Shown here piece by piece: positions 8,778 to 18,560 of a stretch of DNA of 45,261 bases. The position numbers were made by a program, and so were the translations under genes. The notes below the pieces were generated by a model. It was not told where the DNA came from and made no database searches. It saw nothing but the letters and a program-made list of their open reading frames with translations. This DNA is from Pseudomonadales bacterium (GTDB taxonomy: Bacteria > Pseudomonadota > Gammaproteobacteria > Pseudomonadales > Azotimanducaceae), in NCBI GenBank assembly GCA_028280225.1, contig JANQMF010000035.1, forward strand, positions 1-45,261, written 5' to 3'. Every line of letters begins with the position of its first letter. The first letter of the stretch is position 1.

Positions 8778-11762
8778 ATGCATACAGACCGGCAGGCGGA
8801 AACACCACAACCCACACCACCTAACTACGCTGCACAAGCACTGGCTGGTACAACACCCCCATTAAGCGCGGCCATCACAGCCACCGCGCCGGGCCAGCTT
8901 AAGGTGATTAAACGTAACGGCACCGTTGTCCCATACACCAAGGATAAAATTGCGGTTGCCATTACCAAGGCTTTTCTTGCCGTGGAGGGCGGGACTGCCG
9001 CTGCCTCCCCCCGCATAAGAGAATTAGTTGGCGCGCTTGCCGACCAGATATCCAATACATTTCACCGGCGCCTGCCTTCCGGCGGCACCCTGCATATCGA
9101 GGACATACAGGATCAGGTTGAACTGGCTCTGATGCGCTCCGGTGAACAGCAGGTAGCCCGCTCCTATGTACTGTATCGGGAGGAGCGTGCCCGGGCACGG
9201 GCGGAAAAAGATGTTGCCGAGGTTGTGGTCGAAGAACCCATGTCGGGTATTCAGGTACAACAAACAGATGGCAGCATGCGTCCGTTGGACGTTGCCCGTA
9301 TCCGCACCATCATCAACGAAGCCTGTGCCCACCTCAGTGACGTTGATGCTGAAAGGATTATTGAAGAGTCGTTACATAATATGTACGACGGCATTTCCAT
9401 CAAGGATGTGGCCACCTCGATACTGATTACAGCGCGCACCCTGGTTGAAGAAGAACCTAACTATACCTATGTCACCTCACGCTTATTGTTGGATGAGCTA
9501 CGCACCGAAGCCCTGACCTTCTTGAATGTCGACGGCAGCGGACAGGAACAGCGTGCCACCCAAACCCAGATGGCCGGCCTTTACTCCGCCGCGCTGCGCC
9601 GTTTTTTGGTCAAGGGTATTGAACTTGAACTGTTAGACCCGCAGTTGATGGATTTTGATCTGGACCGTTTAGGCGCTGCTCTGGATGTCAATCGGGATCT
9701 GCAATTCACCTATCTGGGTTTACAGACGTTGTACGATCGCTACTTCATTCACAGCGATGATATTCGTTTTGAATTACCGCAGATTTTCTTCATGCGTGTC
9801 GCCATGGGCCTGTCCATGGAGGAAGACGACCCCACTACCCGGGCGATTGAGTTCTATGATTTGTTGTCCTCTTTTGACTACATGAGTTCCACACCCACGC
9901 TGTTTAATTCAGGCACCTTAAGGCCCCAGTTGTCATCCTGTTTTCTGACCACTGTGCCGGACAAGCTGGATGGCATTTATGGCGCCATTCACGACAATGC
10001 CATGTTATCCAAGTGGGCCGGCGGATTGGGCAACGATTGGACACCGGTGCGGGCACTGGGCTCTTATATTAAGGGTACTAACGGTAAATCTCAGGGTGTG
10101 GTCCCCTTCTTGAAGGTTGTCAATGACACCGCGGTTGCCGTTAACCAGGGTGGCAAACGTAAGGGTGCGGTATGTGCGTACCTGGAAACCTGGCATCTGG
10201 ATATTGAAGAGTTTTTGGAACTGCGCAAAAACACCGGAGATGACCGGCGCCGCACCCACGACATGAATACCGCCAATTGGATACCGGATTTATTTATGAA
10301 GCGGGTCATGGAGGACGGTGACTGGACACTGTTTTCACCCTCGGATACACCGGACCTCCACGACCTGTACGGTGCTGCATTTGAAAAGCGTTACGAAGCT
10401 TACGAACAGCAAACTCAAACCGGCGAGCTGAAACTCTTCCGGCGCATCAAGGCCCTGGAGCTGTGGCGCAAGATGGTATCCATGTTGTTCGAAACCGGCC
10501 ATCCGTGGATCACCTTTAAGGATACCTGCAATATCCGCTCGCCACAGCAACATGTGGGTGTGGTGCATTCCTCTAATTTGTGTACAGAAATAACCCTGAA
10601 TACCGCTGACGATGAAATTGCGGTCTGTAACCTGGGGTCGGTGAACCTGGTACAGCATATCGAAGACGGTCAGCTTAATATGAAAAAGCTGAAGAAAACC
10701 ATCCGCACCGCAGTGCGCATGTTAGACAACGTCATCGGCATCAACTACTACTCGGTTGAAGCCGCCCGCACGTCGAATATGCGGCACCGCCCGGTCGGCC
10801 TGGGCTTAATGGGATTTCAGGATGCGCTGTACAAGCTGGGTGTCTCTTACGCTTCAGACGCTGCGGTTGAGTTTGCGGATCGTTCCATGGAAGCCATCAG
10901 CTACTATGCCATAGATGCATCCAGCAAACTGGCAAAGGAGCGTGGTGCTTATGCAAGCTTCTCCGGGTCGTTGTGGAGCCGGGGGATTCTGCCCATCGAT
11001 TCTCTCCAAAAGTTACGTCAGGAACGGGGTGAGCAGTTTATCGACGTGAATACCAGTTCCACATTGGACTGGGATAAGTTGCGCAGCAAGGTACAAAACC
11101 ACGGCATGCGCAATTCCAATGTCATGGCTATTGCACCCACAGCCACCATTGCCAACATTTCCGGTGTTTCCCAGTCTATTGAACCGACTTATCAAAACCT
11201 CTATGTGAAGTCGAACCTGTCCGGGGAATTTACCGTGGTTAATCCCTACATGGTGCGTGATCTTAAGGCCATTGACCTGTGGGACAAGGTTATGGTGAAT
11301 GACCTGAAATATTACGACGGCAGCTTACAAGCCATCGAGCGGGTACCGGCGGAAATCAAACAGCGTTATGCCACCGCTTTTGAAGTAGAACCCCGCTGGC
11401 TGGTCGACGCGGCAAGCCGGCGCCAGAAATGGATTGACCAGGCCCAATCCCTCAACCTGTATATCGCCGGTGCATCGGGTAAGAAGTTGGACATTATGTA
11501 TCGCATGGCATGGTTAAGGGGATTAAAAACCACCTATTACCTGCGCGCCCTGGGGGCCACCAGCGCGGAAAAATCCACCCTGGACCGAGGCACGCTCAAC
11601 GCCGTGGCAGCCGGAGGCGCGGATGACGGCAATGTCGAAGCCGGTACCGCGGTAAACAATCCGGTAGAGCCCAGCCAGACAGCGGATATTGACCTGGGGG
11701 AAGCGGCTGCGGTACCCCTGGCGTGTTCAATTGATGACCCCGATTGTGAAGCCTGCCAATAA
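8778..11762 (+). CDS. nrdA: class Ia ribonucleotide reductase alpha subunit
   Basis: 994 residues. The enzyme reduces ribonucleoside diphosphates to deoxyribonucleotides with the NrdB radical subunit. Two ATP-cone domains are visible: residues ~41-138 (VIKRNGTVVPYTKDK) and ~155-245 (IQVQQTDGSMRPLDVARIR). This matches the two-cone arrangement known for Pseudomonas NrdA and implies dATP activity control. Catalytic-domain landmarks are SSCFLTTVPD, NLCTEITLNT (N-x-C-x-E) and APTATIANISG. The C-terminal tail CSIDDPDCEACQ holds the redox-shuttle cysteines. A ~40-residue Pro/Thr/Ala-rich extension precedes cone 1. nrdB follows after 23 bp. Expression is probably controlled by NrdR and DnaA. Confidence 0.97.
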   Translation: MHTDRQAETPQPTPPNYAAQALAGTTPPLSAAITATAPGQLKVIKRNGTVVPYTKDKIAVAITKAFLAVEGGTAAASPRIRELVGALADQISNTFHRRLPSGGTLHIEDIQDQVELALMRSGEQQVARSYVLYREERARARAEKDVAEVVVEEPMSGIQVQQTDGSMRPLDVARIRTIINEACAHLSDVDAERIIEESLHNMYDGISIKDVATSILITARTLVEEEPNYTYVTSRLLLDELRTEALTFLNVDGSGQEQRATQTQMAGLYSAALRRFLVKGIELELLDPQLMDFDLDRLGAALDVNRDLQFTYLGLQTLYDRYFIHSDDIRFELPQIFFMRVAMGLSMEEDDPTTRAIEFYDLLSSFDYMSSTPTLFNSGTLRPQLSSCFLTTVPDKLDGIYGAIHDNAMLSKWAGGLGNDWTPVRALGSYIKGTNGKSQGVVPFLKVVNDTAVAVNQGGKRKGAVCAYLETWHLDIEEFLELRKNTGDDRRRTHDMNTANWIPDLFMKRVMEDGDWTLFSPSDTPDLHDLYGAAFEKRYEAYEQQTQTGELKLFRRIKALELWRKMVSMLFETGHPWITFKDTCNIRSPQQHVGVVHSSNLCTEITLNTADDEIAVCNLGSVNLVQHIEDGQLNMKKLKKTIRTAVRMLDNVIGINYYSVEAARTSNMRHRPVGLGLMGFQDALYKLGVSYASDAAVEFADRSMEAISYYAIDASSKLAKERGAYASFSGSLWSRGILPIDSLQKLRQERGEQFIDVNTSSTLDWDKLRSKVQNHGMRNSNVMAIAPTATIANISGVSQSIEPTYQNLYVKSNLSGEFTVVNPYMVRDLKAIDLWDKVMVNDLKYYDGSLQAIERVPAEIKQRYATAFEVEPRWLVDAASRRQKWIDQAQSLNLYIAGASGKKLDIMYRMAWLRGLKTTYYLRALGATSAEKSTLDRGTLNAVAAGGADDGNVEAGTAVNNPVEPSQTADIDLGEAAAVPLACSIDDPDCEACQ

Positions 11763-11785
11763 TCACCGTTAAGGAGTAACCGAAT

Positions 11786-13201
11786 ATGTTAAGTTGGGAC
11801 GATTACAACGACGATGACGCTTCTAAACAGGTGATTGCCGCGCAAGCGCAAAAGTCTGCTGCGGAAGTTCAACCTCCCCAATCCATTCCTCCCACCCTGG
11901 AGGCGCAGGGGGCGGTAGCCGCGCAGCTGTTAGAAACACAAGAAGCGGCGCAAAAAGCGGCGCAAAAAGCGGCGCAAGGACCAGCGCAAAGGGCCGCGCA
12001 ACAAGTAGAACCGCAACCGGTGGTGGAAATACCGGCCATTCCAGAACCCATGCCCCATGTTCAGGTAGCGGAAAAGCTACCCGAACCCGAGGTCAGCGAG
12101 GTGGTATTTGACGGTATTCAGGTTGACCCCGCGGCAACCAGTCCGTCAGCAAACCTGCAGGCCCATGCGGGTGATGAAAGTTATCAGCGGGTGACCGTTG
12201 ATCAGAAAGCTATGATCAATTGCCGTGCTGATCTCAATCAGTTGGTGCCCTTTAAGTATGATTGGGCCTGGCAAAAATACCTGGACGGCTGCGCTAATCA
12301 TTGGATGCCCCAGGAGGTCAACATGACCGCGGACATATCGCTGTGGAAATCCGACGATGGCCTGAGTGATGACGAGCGCACCATTGTTAAACGCAGTCTG
12401 GGGTTCTTCTCCACCGCTGACTCCCTGGTGGCCAACAATCTGGTGCTTGCCATCTACCGCCTTATCACCAACCCGGAATGCCGCCAATACCTGCTGCGCC
12501 AGGCGTTTGAAGAAGCCATTCACACCCATGCTTATCAATACTGTATTGAATCCCTGGGTATGGACGAAGGTGAAATCTTCAACATGTATCACGAAGTACC
12601 CTGTGTGGCGGAAAAAGCCTCCTGGGCGCTGCAATATACCCATGAGATATCCAGCCCTACTTTTAATACAGGTACCCTGGAAAACGACAAGGCATTGCTG
12701 AAAAATCTGATTGCCTACTATTGTGTTTTGGAAGGCATCTTCTTTTATTGCGGTTTTACCCAAATTCTTTCCATGGGCCGGCGTAACAAAATGACCGGCA
12801 CATCAGAGCAGTTCCAATACATTTTGCGTGACGAGTCCATGCACGTAAATTTTGGCATTGATGTGATCAACCAGATCAAACTGGAAAACCCGCAACTGTG
12901 GGACGAAGAAATGCAAAACCTGGCCAGACATATGATTCTGGACGGTACACGCCTGGAAGTACAATACGCCAGGGATACCATGCCGCGCGGAGTATTGGGG
13001 ATGAACGCCAATATGATGGAAGAATATCTTCAATTTATTGCCAATCGAAGATTGGCGCAAATTGGCCTGGCTGAACAATTTCCCGGGGCAAAAAATCCCT
13101 TCCCGTGGATGTCCGAAATTATGGACCTGAAGAAAGAGAAAAATTTCTTCGAAACCCGGGTAACGGAATATCAAACCGGTGGTGCCCTCACCTGGGACTA
13201 A
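11786..13201 (+). CDS. nrdB: class Ia ribonucleotide reductase beta subunit
   Basis: 471 residues; supplies the diiron-tyrosyl radical to NrdA. Metal and radical motifs are visible: [12 protein letters not shown] (Glu and His ligands plus the presumed radical Tyr, equivalent to E. coli ETIHSRSY) and [11 protein letters not shown]. The N-terminus [11 protein letters not shown] resembles Pseudomonas NrdB. It is about 95 residues longer than E. coli NrdB because residues ~15-125 form an Ala/Gln/Pro-rich low-complexity insertion that includes AAQK repeats. The ribosome binding site AAGGAG precedes the ATG. It is co-transcribed with nrdA. Confidence 0.96.
   Translation: MLSWDDYNDDDASKQVIAAQAQKSAAEVQPPQSIPPTLEAQGAVAAQLLETQEAAQKAAQKAAQGPAQRAAQQVEPQPVVEIPAIPEPMPHVQVAEKLPEPEVSEVVFDGIQVDPAATSPSANLQAHAGDESYQRVTVDQKAMINCRADLNQLVPFKYDWAWQKYLDGCANHWMPQEVNMTADISLWKSDDGLSDDERTIVKRSLGFFSTADSLVANNLVLAIYRLITNPECRQYLLRQAFEEAIHTHAYQYCIESLGMDEGEIFNMYHEVPCVAEKASWALQYTHEISSPTFNTGTLENDKALLKNLIAYYCVLEGIFFYCGFTQILSMGRRNKMTGTSEQFQYILRDESMHVNFGIDVINQIKLENPQLWDEEMQNLARHMILDGTRLEVQYARDTMPRGVLGMNANMMEEYLQFIANRRLAQIGLAEQFPGAKNPFPWMSEIMDLKKEKNFFETRVTEYQTGGALTWD
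11945..12004 (+). repeat. 12-bp in-frame tandem repeats inside nrdB
   Basis: Five consecutive 12-mers. The first two are GCGGCGCAAAAA, followed by GCGGCGCAAGGA, CCAGCGCAAAGG and GCCGCGCAACAA. They encode (A/P)AQ-x units in the N-terminal linker of NrdB. The period is a multiple of three, so changes in copy number would keep the frame. Confidence 0.8.
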
Positions 13202-13213
13202 CCCGGCAGAACC

Positions 13214-13232
13214 ATAAGCCCCACCGGCTTAT
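13214..13232 (+). other. small hairpin between nrdB and the acylase gene
   Basis: ATAAGCC and GGCTTAT form a perfect 7-bp stem around the loop CCACC. It sits just before the GAGGAT ribosome-binding segment of the next gene. There is no T-tract, so it is not a classical terminator. It could modulate processing or translation. Confidence 0.3.
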
Positions 13233-13244
13233 CTGAGGATCGGG

Positions 13245-15662
13245 ATGGGTTTCAGGCAGGTTATGCAACAAGTTAGTGGGTTAGGCACTGGATTAGGCTC
13301 CAGGTTAAACACTTGGCGAAGGACTTGGGTGCTGTTGGCCATAACAGGCTGGTTAACCTCAGTCAGCAGCGTTGCCGCTGAACCCCAGCTCAGCCAGGAC
13401 GTTGCCTACAAAGTTACCGGCTTAAGCCAGCCTGCCCACATTATCGTGGATCGTTGGGGGGTCCCCCATATCTATGCTCAGGACCATTACGATGTCTTCT
13501 TTGCCCAAGGTTTTAACGCTGCCCGAGACCGCCTGTGGCAAATAGACCTGTGGCGCAAGCGCGGCTTAGGCCGGTTGGCAGAAACCTTCGGTCCGGACTA
13601 TGTCCAACAAGATCGGGCCACCCGGCTGTTTCTGTACCGCAAGGACATGTACAGCGAATGGCTTGCTTACGGCAATGACGCCAAAAAGATTACCCAGGCC
13701 TTTGTTGCCGGCATAAATGCCTATATCCAACTGACAAAGACGAACCCGGATTTACTGCCGCCGGAATTTGACCTGCTCGGTTATCAGCCGGAACCCTGGC
13801 GGGCGGAAGATGTGGTCCGCATCCGCAGCAATGGCCTGTGGCGCAACGTCAACACCGAGGTCTGGCGCGCCAGACTTGCCTGCGCCGGCAAATTGGCGAC
13901 CGCCGCCCGCTGGAAACAGCTTGAGCCACCCTGGCAAACTCAGGTACCCGATGGCCTGGATCCCTGTGTTATCCCCGATGATGTGCTGCGGGTTTACCAT
14001 CTGGCCAAGGCACCGGTGAGCTTTTCTCCATCTACCCCAAATGGCGGGGCAATGGCTTTACAAGACCACCCTGCCTTGGGCCCGGCTCTGGGCAGCAATA
14101 ATTGGGCGGTATCCGGCCGCCGGACCAATACAGGCAGACCCATTCTTGCGGACGATCCACATCGCAGCCACGCGGTGCCGTCGTTGCGCTATATTGCTCA
14201 CCTGGTTGCTCCCGGGATAAACGTGATTGGCGCCGGAGAACCCGCCCTGCCCGGCATATCCATTGGTCACAACAAACGTATCGCTTTTGGCTTGACCATA
14301 TTTCCCATCGACCAGGAAGATTTATACGTCTACCGTAAATCCGCTCAAGGTTATCGTTACCAGGACCGGGACGAGCCCTTCACCGTTATCCGGGAGTCCA
14401 TCCCGGTTGCCGGACACAAGCCGCATCCGGTTACCCTGAAATTTACCCGCCACGGGCCGGTGGTGGCGGAAACGGGCAATCACGCCTTTGTGGTCCGCGC
14501 GGCCTGGCTGGAACCCGGCATGGCGCCGTATTTCGGCAGTATTGAGTATATGCGGGCACAGAACTTTCGTACGTTTTCCGGGGCGCTGAACCGTTGGGGG
14601 GCACCTTCGGAAAACCAGGTTTATGCGGATGTTGAGGGCAATATCGGCTACAAACCCGCCGGTCGCTTTCCGGTGCGCAAGACCTGGGACGGCCTGCTGC
14701 CCGTTCCCGGCGACGGCCGTCATGAATGGCAAGGCTATTTTGATATGGACACTCTGCCGGAAGAATATAACCCCCGCCGTGGTTTTACCGGCACCGCCAA
14801 CTCCATGAACCTGCCACCGGACTACCCCATAGACAAGTACCGCATTGGTTTTGAATGGTCCAGCCCCTGGCGTTATCAAAAATTGTGGCAGGTCCTGACG
14901 GCGCAACCCAAACACTCGATCCAGGATGCTCTGGACTTACAACACAATTATCATTCTTTACTGGCCCAGCGTGTCATCAGCAAACTTCCGGACCTGTCCA
15001 CTCACCCCGGCGGCAAGCTATTCCAGGGTTGGGACTACGTCCTGGCCCCGGATTCCGCGGCAGCGGCCTTGTGGAGCGTCTGGTATACCCGCCATCTGGT
15101 TCCCGCCATGGAAAAATACCTGCTGGGCAGTTCAGCAGAGCCTGTCCCCGGCCCGAGTCTGGATGCGTTAACGGTTCTGGATATCCTGGATACACAGGCT
15201 GGGCAGGATATTGCCTACACCAGCCTTGCCCCGGCTTTGGCTGAAACAGAAAAACTGTTAGGCAGCAACCCTGCCCAATGGCAGTGGGGGGCGCTGCACC
15301 AGACAAATTTTGCCCATCCACTTTTAGCCCGGGCAGCGGCCCACAAGCCATCCCTGGCAAAGATGATGAGACTCAAAACCTATCCCAGAGGCGGTGCCAG
15401 GGAGACCACCAACAGCACCGGCTATTCTCGAGAGGATTTTTCGGTACAGTCCGGCGCATCCTTTCGAATGGTAGTGGACGTGGGCCAATGGGATGAGGCT
15501 TACGCCAACAACGCGCCGGGACAGTCCGGTGATCCACGCTCCTATTTTTACGACAACCTATTGGAAAATTGGGCTGCCGATGATGCCTTTAGCCTGGTCT
15601 ACTCCGCTGAAGCGGTAGAAAAAAACAAGGCTTTTACCGTCCGCCTGGTTCCGGAAACCTGA
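13245..15662 (+). CDS. penicillin acylase family (S45) amidohydrolase
   Basis: 805 residues. An N-terminal signal segment (WVLLAITGWLTSVSSVAAE) is followed by the alpha-chain start VDRWGVPHIYAQDHYDVFFAQGF. The beta chain would begin at the nucleophile Ser284 in GSNNWAVSG, after autocatalytic cleavage in the periplasm. LADDPH and the conserved Asn/Arg region follow. Family members hydrolyse amides such as beta-lactams, N-acyl-homoserine lactones and aculeacin; which substrate applies here cannot be read. An ATG with GAGGATCGG upstream gives the start. It lies 44 bp after nrdB and 2 bp before the OmpA-like gene. Confidence 0.9.
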   Translation: MGFRQVMQQVSGLGTGLGSRLNTWRRTWVLLAITGWLTSVSSVAAEPQLSQDVAYKVTGLSQPAHIIVDRWGVPHIYAQDHYDVFFAQGFNAARDRLWQIDLWRKRGLGRLAETFGPDYVQQDRATRLFLYRKDMYSEWLAYGNDAKKITQAFVAGINAYIQLTKTNPDLLPPEFDLLGYQPEPWRAEDVVRIRSNGLWRNVNTEVWRARLACAGKLATAARWKQLEPPWQTQVPDGLDPCVIPDDVLRVYHLAKAPVSFSPSTPNGGAMALQDHPALGPALGSNNWAVSGRRTNTGRPILADDPHRSHAVPSLRYIAHLVAPGINVIGAGEPALPGISIGHNKRIAFGLTIFPIDQEDLYVYRKSAQGYRYQDRDEPFTVIRESIPVAGHKPHPVTLKFTRHGPVVAETGNHAFVVRAAWLEPGMAPYFGSIEYMRAQNFRTFSGALNRWGAPSENQVYADVEGNIGYKPAGRFPVRKTWDGLLPVPGDGRHEWQGYFDMDTLPEEYNPRRGFTGTANSMNLPPDYPIDKYRIGFEWSSPWRYQKLWQVLTAQPKHSIQDALDLQHNYHSLLAQRVISKLPDLSTHPGGKLFQGWDYVLAPDSAAAALWSVWYTRHLVPAMEKYLLGSSAEPVPGPSLDALTVLDILDTQAGQDIAYTSLAPALAETEKLLGSNPAQWQWGALHQTNFAHPLLARAAAHKPSLAKMMRLKTYPRGGARETTNSTGYSREDFSVQSGASFRMVVDVGQWDEAYANNAPGQSGDPRSYFYDNLLENWAADDAFSLVYSAEAVEKNKAFTVRLVPET

Positions 15663-15664
15663 CA

Positions 15665-16714
15665 TTGCCCAAGCTGCCTGCCATCCTTCGCCACCTTGTT
15701 CTCCTGCTGCCCTGTGTGCTGTTGCCTACCCAGGTTGTGGCAAAACCTTCCCAGGTAAACTACGAAACCATCGCATTTCTGGCTGGAGATGGGCACCACT
15801 ATACCAAGTACACCACCACCCGCTCCGATGCCAAGCGCTACAACGTCTTTTTCGATAAAGCAGAAACCCTGCCGGACTATCTTTATATCAACCCCAATCG
15901 GTATGAATTTGACGAATCAGCCGGGGGTGCCAACGTCCTGCGTTTCCAGCAAGGCAGTTATGCCTTGATCAGTCAGGGTGACTACGTCAACAGCAATCAG
16001 CCAGATTTGTCCCTTGTGCGCATCGATCAGGAAGGTACTTATACCCTCACCACCTGGGACGGCAAAAAACAAAAAAACGGACACTACGGCTTTTGGAACG
16101 AACCCGGAAACTTCACCACCTTTGCCGCCGCGTGGGTCTTCCCCGAAAATCTTCAGGTTATCGACTATCACAGCAATCGACGGGGCGAGTGGGTACAGCG
16201 GGGAAATACCCTGGCTTTTTTTGCCCGGGATGTGAACGATCTAACTTTTGAGATTCGCTACCGCCAGCAAGCTCAGGTGACCTTTTTTGAGATACGTGAG
16301 CAGCTTCAGGATATCGAATCCGTGGAAGTGGCCCACAACGAAAACAGCGTAACCGTTATTCTGGAAAACCAGATTCTGTTCAGCTCCGGCTCGGCGTCCT
16401 TATCCGATGAGGGAGAAAGGGTGATATTCGAACTTGCCCAGAGTTTTGCCAAGTCTGAAGACCAACATATTGTCGTGGCCGGCCATACCGACAATGTGGC
16501 CATCACCGGAGATCTGGTTAAAACCTACCCCACCAACTGGGAGCTTTCCGCAAAAAGAGCGCTGAACGTTGTGCACGCCCTGTCCAGCGCCGGTGTCGCC
16601 CCCACCCGGCTGGAAGCCAGGGCTTTTGGTCCCTTTCAGCCCCGGGTGCCCAACAACAGTGAAGATAACCGCCGGGCCAACCGGCGCATTGAGATTATTA
16701 TTCAGCAGAAATAG
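15665..16714 (+). CDS. OmpA-like peptidoglycan-binding envelope protein
   Basis: 349 residues. A signal peptide (HLVLLLPCVLLPTQVVA) is followed by a ~190-residue region I do not recognise. The C-terminal OmpA/MotB domain spans about residues 225-349, with ILFSSGSASLSDEG, AGHTDNVAI, NWELSAKRA and NRRANRRIEI. This domain normally binds meso-diaminopimelate in peptidoglycan. The start is a TTG two bases after the acylase stop; it is the codon that preserves the signal peptide, and it implies translational coupling. The gene ends 14 bp from the convergent beta-barrel gene. Confidence 0.85.
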   Translation: MPKLPAILRHLVLLLPCVLLPTQVVAKPSQVNYETIAFLAGDGHHYTKYTTTRSDAKRYNVFFDKAETLPDYLYINPNRYEFDESAGGANVLRFQQGSYALISQGDYVNSNQPDLSLVRIDQEGTYTLTTWDGKKQKNGHYGFWNEPGNFTTFAAAWVFPENLQVIDYHSNRRGEWVQRGNTLAFFARDVNDLTFEIRYRQQAQVTFFEIREQLQDIESVEVAHNENSVTVILENQILFSSGSASLSDEGERVIFELAQSFAKSEDQHIVVAGHTDNVAITGDLVKTYPTNWELSAKRALNVVHALSSAGVAPTRLEARAFGPFQPRVPNNSEDNRRANRRIEIIIQQK

Positions 16715-16728
16715 GCCGCCGGAGTGTC

Positions 16729-17403
16729 TCAGTCCGGCCGGGTCAGGCGAATGGACAGAGAACCTACAGGGTCGCCATCATTGGAATCGGCAATCCCAAG
16801 GACAATACTGACGTAACGGCTGACAAAAAACTCACCTTCTGCAGACACACCAAAATTGTCATTCACAATGTCGAAGTCTGAATAGTCTAATGACACCCCA
16901 AATTGAAACTTATCCGTGACCCGGGACCGAAATCCCGCTCCGGCAAGATAACCGTCAACAGATTTCCGGTAGGGATAGTATCCGCTTCCGACTAATACAT
17001 CCGTTTCCGCGTAAGCACCGGACACCACAACGTCTGATTTTGGGCCAACGGAAAACGCATAGCCAATGCCCGCGCTATATCCATCACCGTCTATATCCGC
17101 GTCGTCGAACTCTAACTCTGCATAAGACGCCCCTAAAAAGAGGTTTCCGACAACATTCACACTGGCGCTGATACCCGGGCCTTGAACATCCTTGCTGGCT
17201 GCATAACCGGCGTCAACAAAAGTATACGACGGAGATTCCGCCTGGGCGGGGAAAGCAAAAGACAAGCCAGCCACCGCCGCCAGCATCCCCCACCCGATCC
17301 TGCCTGAGCGGTTTGCGGCAACGGGCTTGCTTTTGGCAAACCTTTTGATGCTGACAAACTTTTCCGCAACACGAGCACCGCCGTTCCCAACAATATTCTT
17401 CAC
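16729..17403 (-). CDS. predicted outer-membrane beta-barrel protein
   Basis: 224 residues with an unusually long basic N-terminus (~40 residues) before the hydrophobic signal core ML-AAVAGLSFAF, ending at PAQA-ES near residue 57. The mature part has alternating beta-strand patterning (YTFVDAGYAASKDV, LFLGASYAELEF, YSAGIGYAF, YLAGAGFRS, FGVSLDYSDFD), like small eight-stranded OmpW/OmpA-type or opacity-like barrels. The GTG start has GGAG 7 nt upstream. Function is unknown. It is monocistronic and convergent with the OmpA-like gene. Confidence 0.75.
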   Translation of the reverse strand: MKNIVGNGGARVAEKFVSIKRFAKSKPVAANRSGRIGWGMLAAVAGLSFAFPAQAESPSYTFVDAGYAASKDVQGPGISASVNVVGNLFLGASYAELEFDDADIDGDGYSAGIGYAFSVGPKSDVVVSGAYAETDVLVGSGYYPYRKSVDGYLAGAGFRSRVTDKFQFGVSLDYSDFDIVNDNFGVSAEGEFFVSRYVSIVLGIADSNDGDPVGSLSIRLTRPD

Positions 17404-17550
17404 ACATTATCTCCAAATGGGATAAGTATGAATACGGCAAGGTCCGTTGTATCAACAGAGATCCAACAAATTGTTAACGAAAAAATTAAGCGCCAGCCAA
17501 AGGACAACCGTCAGGGTGTCTGGCTGGGTCTGAGCGCCATAATCAGAGAA

Positions 17551-18450
17551 TCAACCGGAGCGAAGTTCCCGGCACAACTCCCTCAGCGCCGCCACAAAGG
17601 CCAGGGGCTGATCCAGAAAAACATGATGCTGAGCATCCGCTATGCCCACCGCGGGAAAGTCCTGGGGGATCAGCTCCCGCATGTAGGCCAGGGTGCGCTG
17701 GGAAAACAGCTCACTCTCCTCGCCGTAGATTAATCCCAACTTTAACGTTAAGCCGGCATAGTCCTCGGGATGGCGATCCGGGTCTTTCATCCCCGCCAGC
17801 AGGTCTTCATCAAACTTCCACGCCCAGCCGCCGCCATCCACAGGCATTAAGCTGTTCCGCGCGATATACTGCAGAATATATTCGTTGGCACAGGGTTGGG
17901 GCGGCTGTAAACGGAATCTGGACAAGGCGTTGTCCTTGTCCGGATAAACCTTGGCCCGGGCGCCCATCATCATCATGCTGTGTTCCGGGGGCGGGTCATC
18001 CGGGTGGCGAATGCCCGAATCCACCAGCACCAGGGTTTGAAAGCGCTGGGGGTGCCGATTTGCCGCCCGCACCGCCATATACCCCCCAAAACTGTGGGCC
18101 ACTACCGTGGCATCGCCGCCAAAGCCGGCGTGGTCCAGAACCGCTTTGATTTCATCCGCAAAGGTGTCCGCGGCGTATTCATAACGATAGTCCGAATCCC
18201 CCATGCCGGTGAGGTCCATGGCCGCCACTTCATATTCATCCAACAGTTGGGGCGCAATAAAGTCCCACCAGCGGGAGTGGGCGTTCATGCCGTGAATCAA
18301 CAACATGCCGGGTTTGCCCGGGGACGGATAGAAGCGATAAACCACATCACATTCATCCACCTCAACACTGCGGGTTTGCGCCTCGGTTTCAATTGCGGTC
18401 CAGAACCAATCCGGAATGCTTGAAGTGTCTTGTTTATCCCAGCGCGCCAT
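17551..18450 (-). CDS. alpha/beta hydrolase
   Basis: 299-residue cytoplasmic hydrolase. The oxyanion HG lies at 53-54 (LLIHGMNAHSRWW). The nucleophile is Ser120 in AHSFGG. A likely acid is in IYGEESELF and the catalytic His in ADAQHHVFLDQP near residue 275. AAG-GAGGAG lies before the ATG. It is in the same orientation as two acyl-CoA dehydrogenase genes upstream, separated by ~110 bp that contain short repeats. A thioesterase or ring-cleavage-product hydrolase role in the same catabolic route is plausible but not shown. Confidence 0.88.
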   Translation of the reverse strand: MARWDKQDTSSIPDWFWTAIETEAQTRSVEVDECDVVYRFYPSPGKPGMLLIHGMNAHSRWWDFIAPQLLDEYEVAAMDLTGMGDSDYRYEYAADTFADEIKAVLDHAGFGGDATVVAHSFGGYMAVRAANRHPQRFQTLVLVDSGIRHPDDPPPEHSMMMMGARAKVYPDKDNALSRFRLQPPQPCANEYILQYIARNSLMPVDGGGWAWKFDEDLLAGMKDPDRHPEDYAGLTLKLGLIYGEESELFSQRTLAYMRELIPQDFPAVGIADAQHHVFLDQPLAFVAALRELCRELRSG

Positions 18451-18496
18451 TGCTCCTCCTTAACAGCCGTCCTCAGACAGCCTTGGTCTCATTACG

Positions 18497-18526
18497 CCCC
18501 TGACCACCCCTGACTGCCCCTGACTC
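18497..18526 (-). repeat. three 10-bp tandem repeats
   Basis: CCCCTGACCA, CCCCTGACTG and CCCCTGACTC follow each other directly in the gap between the dehydrogenase stop and the hydrolase start. They show no hairpin symmetry and no known function. Confidence 0.65.
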
Positions 18527-18560
18527 ACTTGCCCGCATACTGGTGCAGGCCCACAACCGG

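Noticed and set aside
12146-12763. 205-codon minus-strand frame inside nrdB
   Set aside because: Fully antisense to conserved NrdB motifs and without a ribosome binding site.
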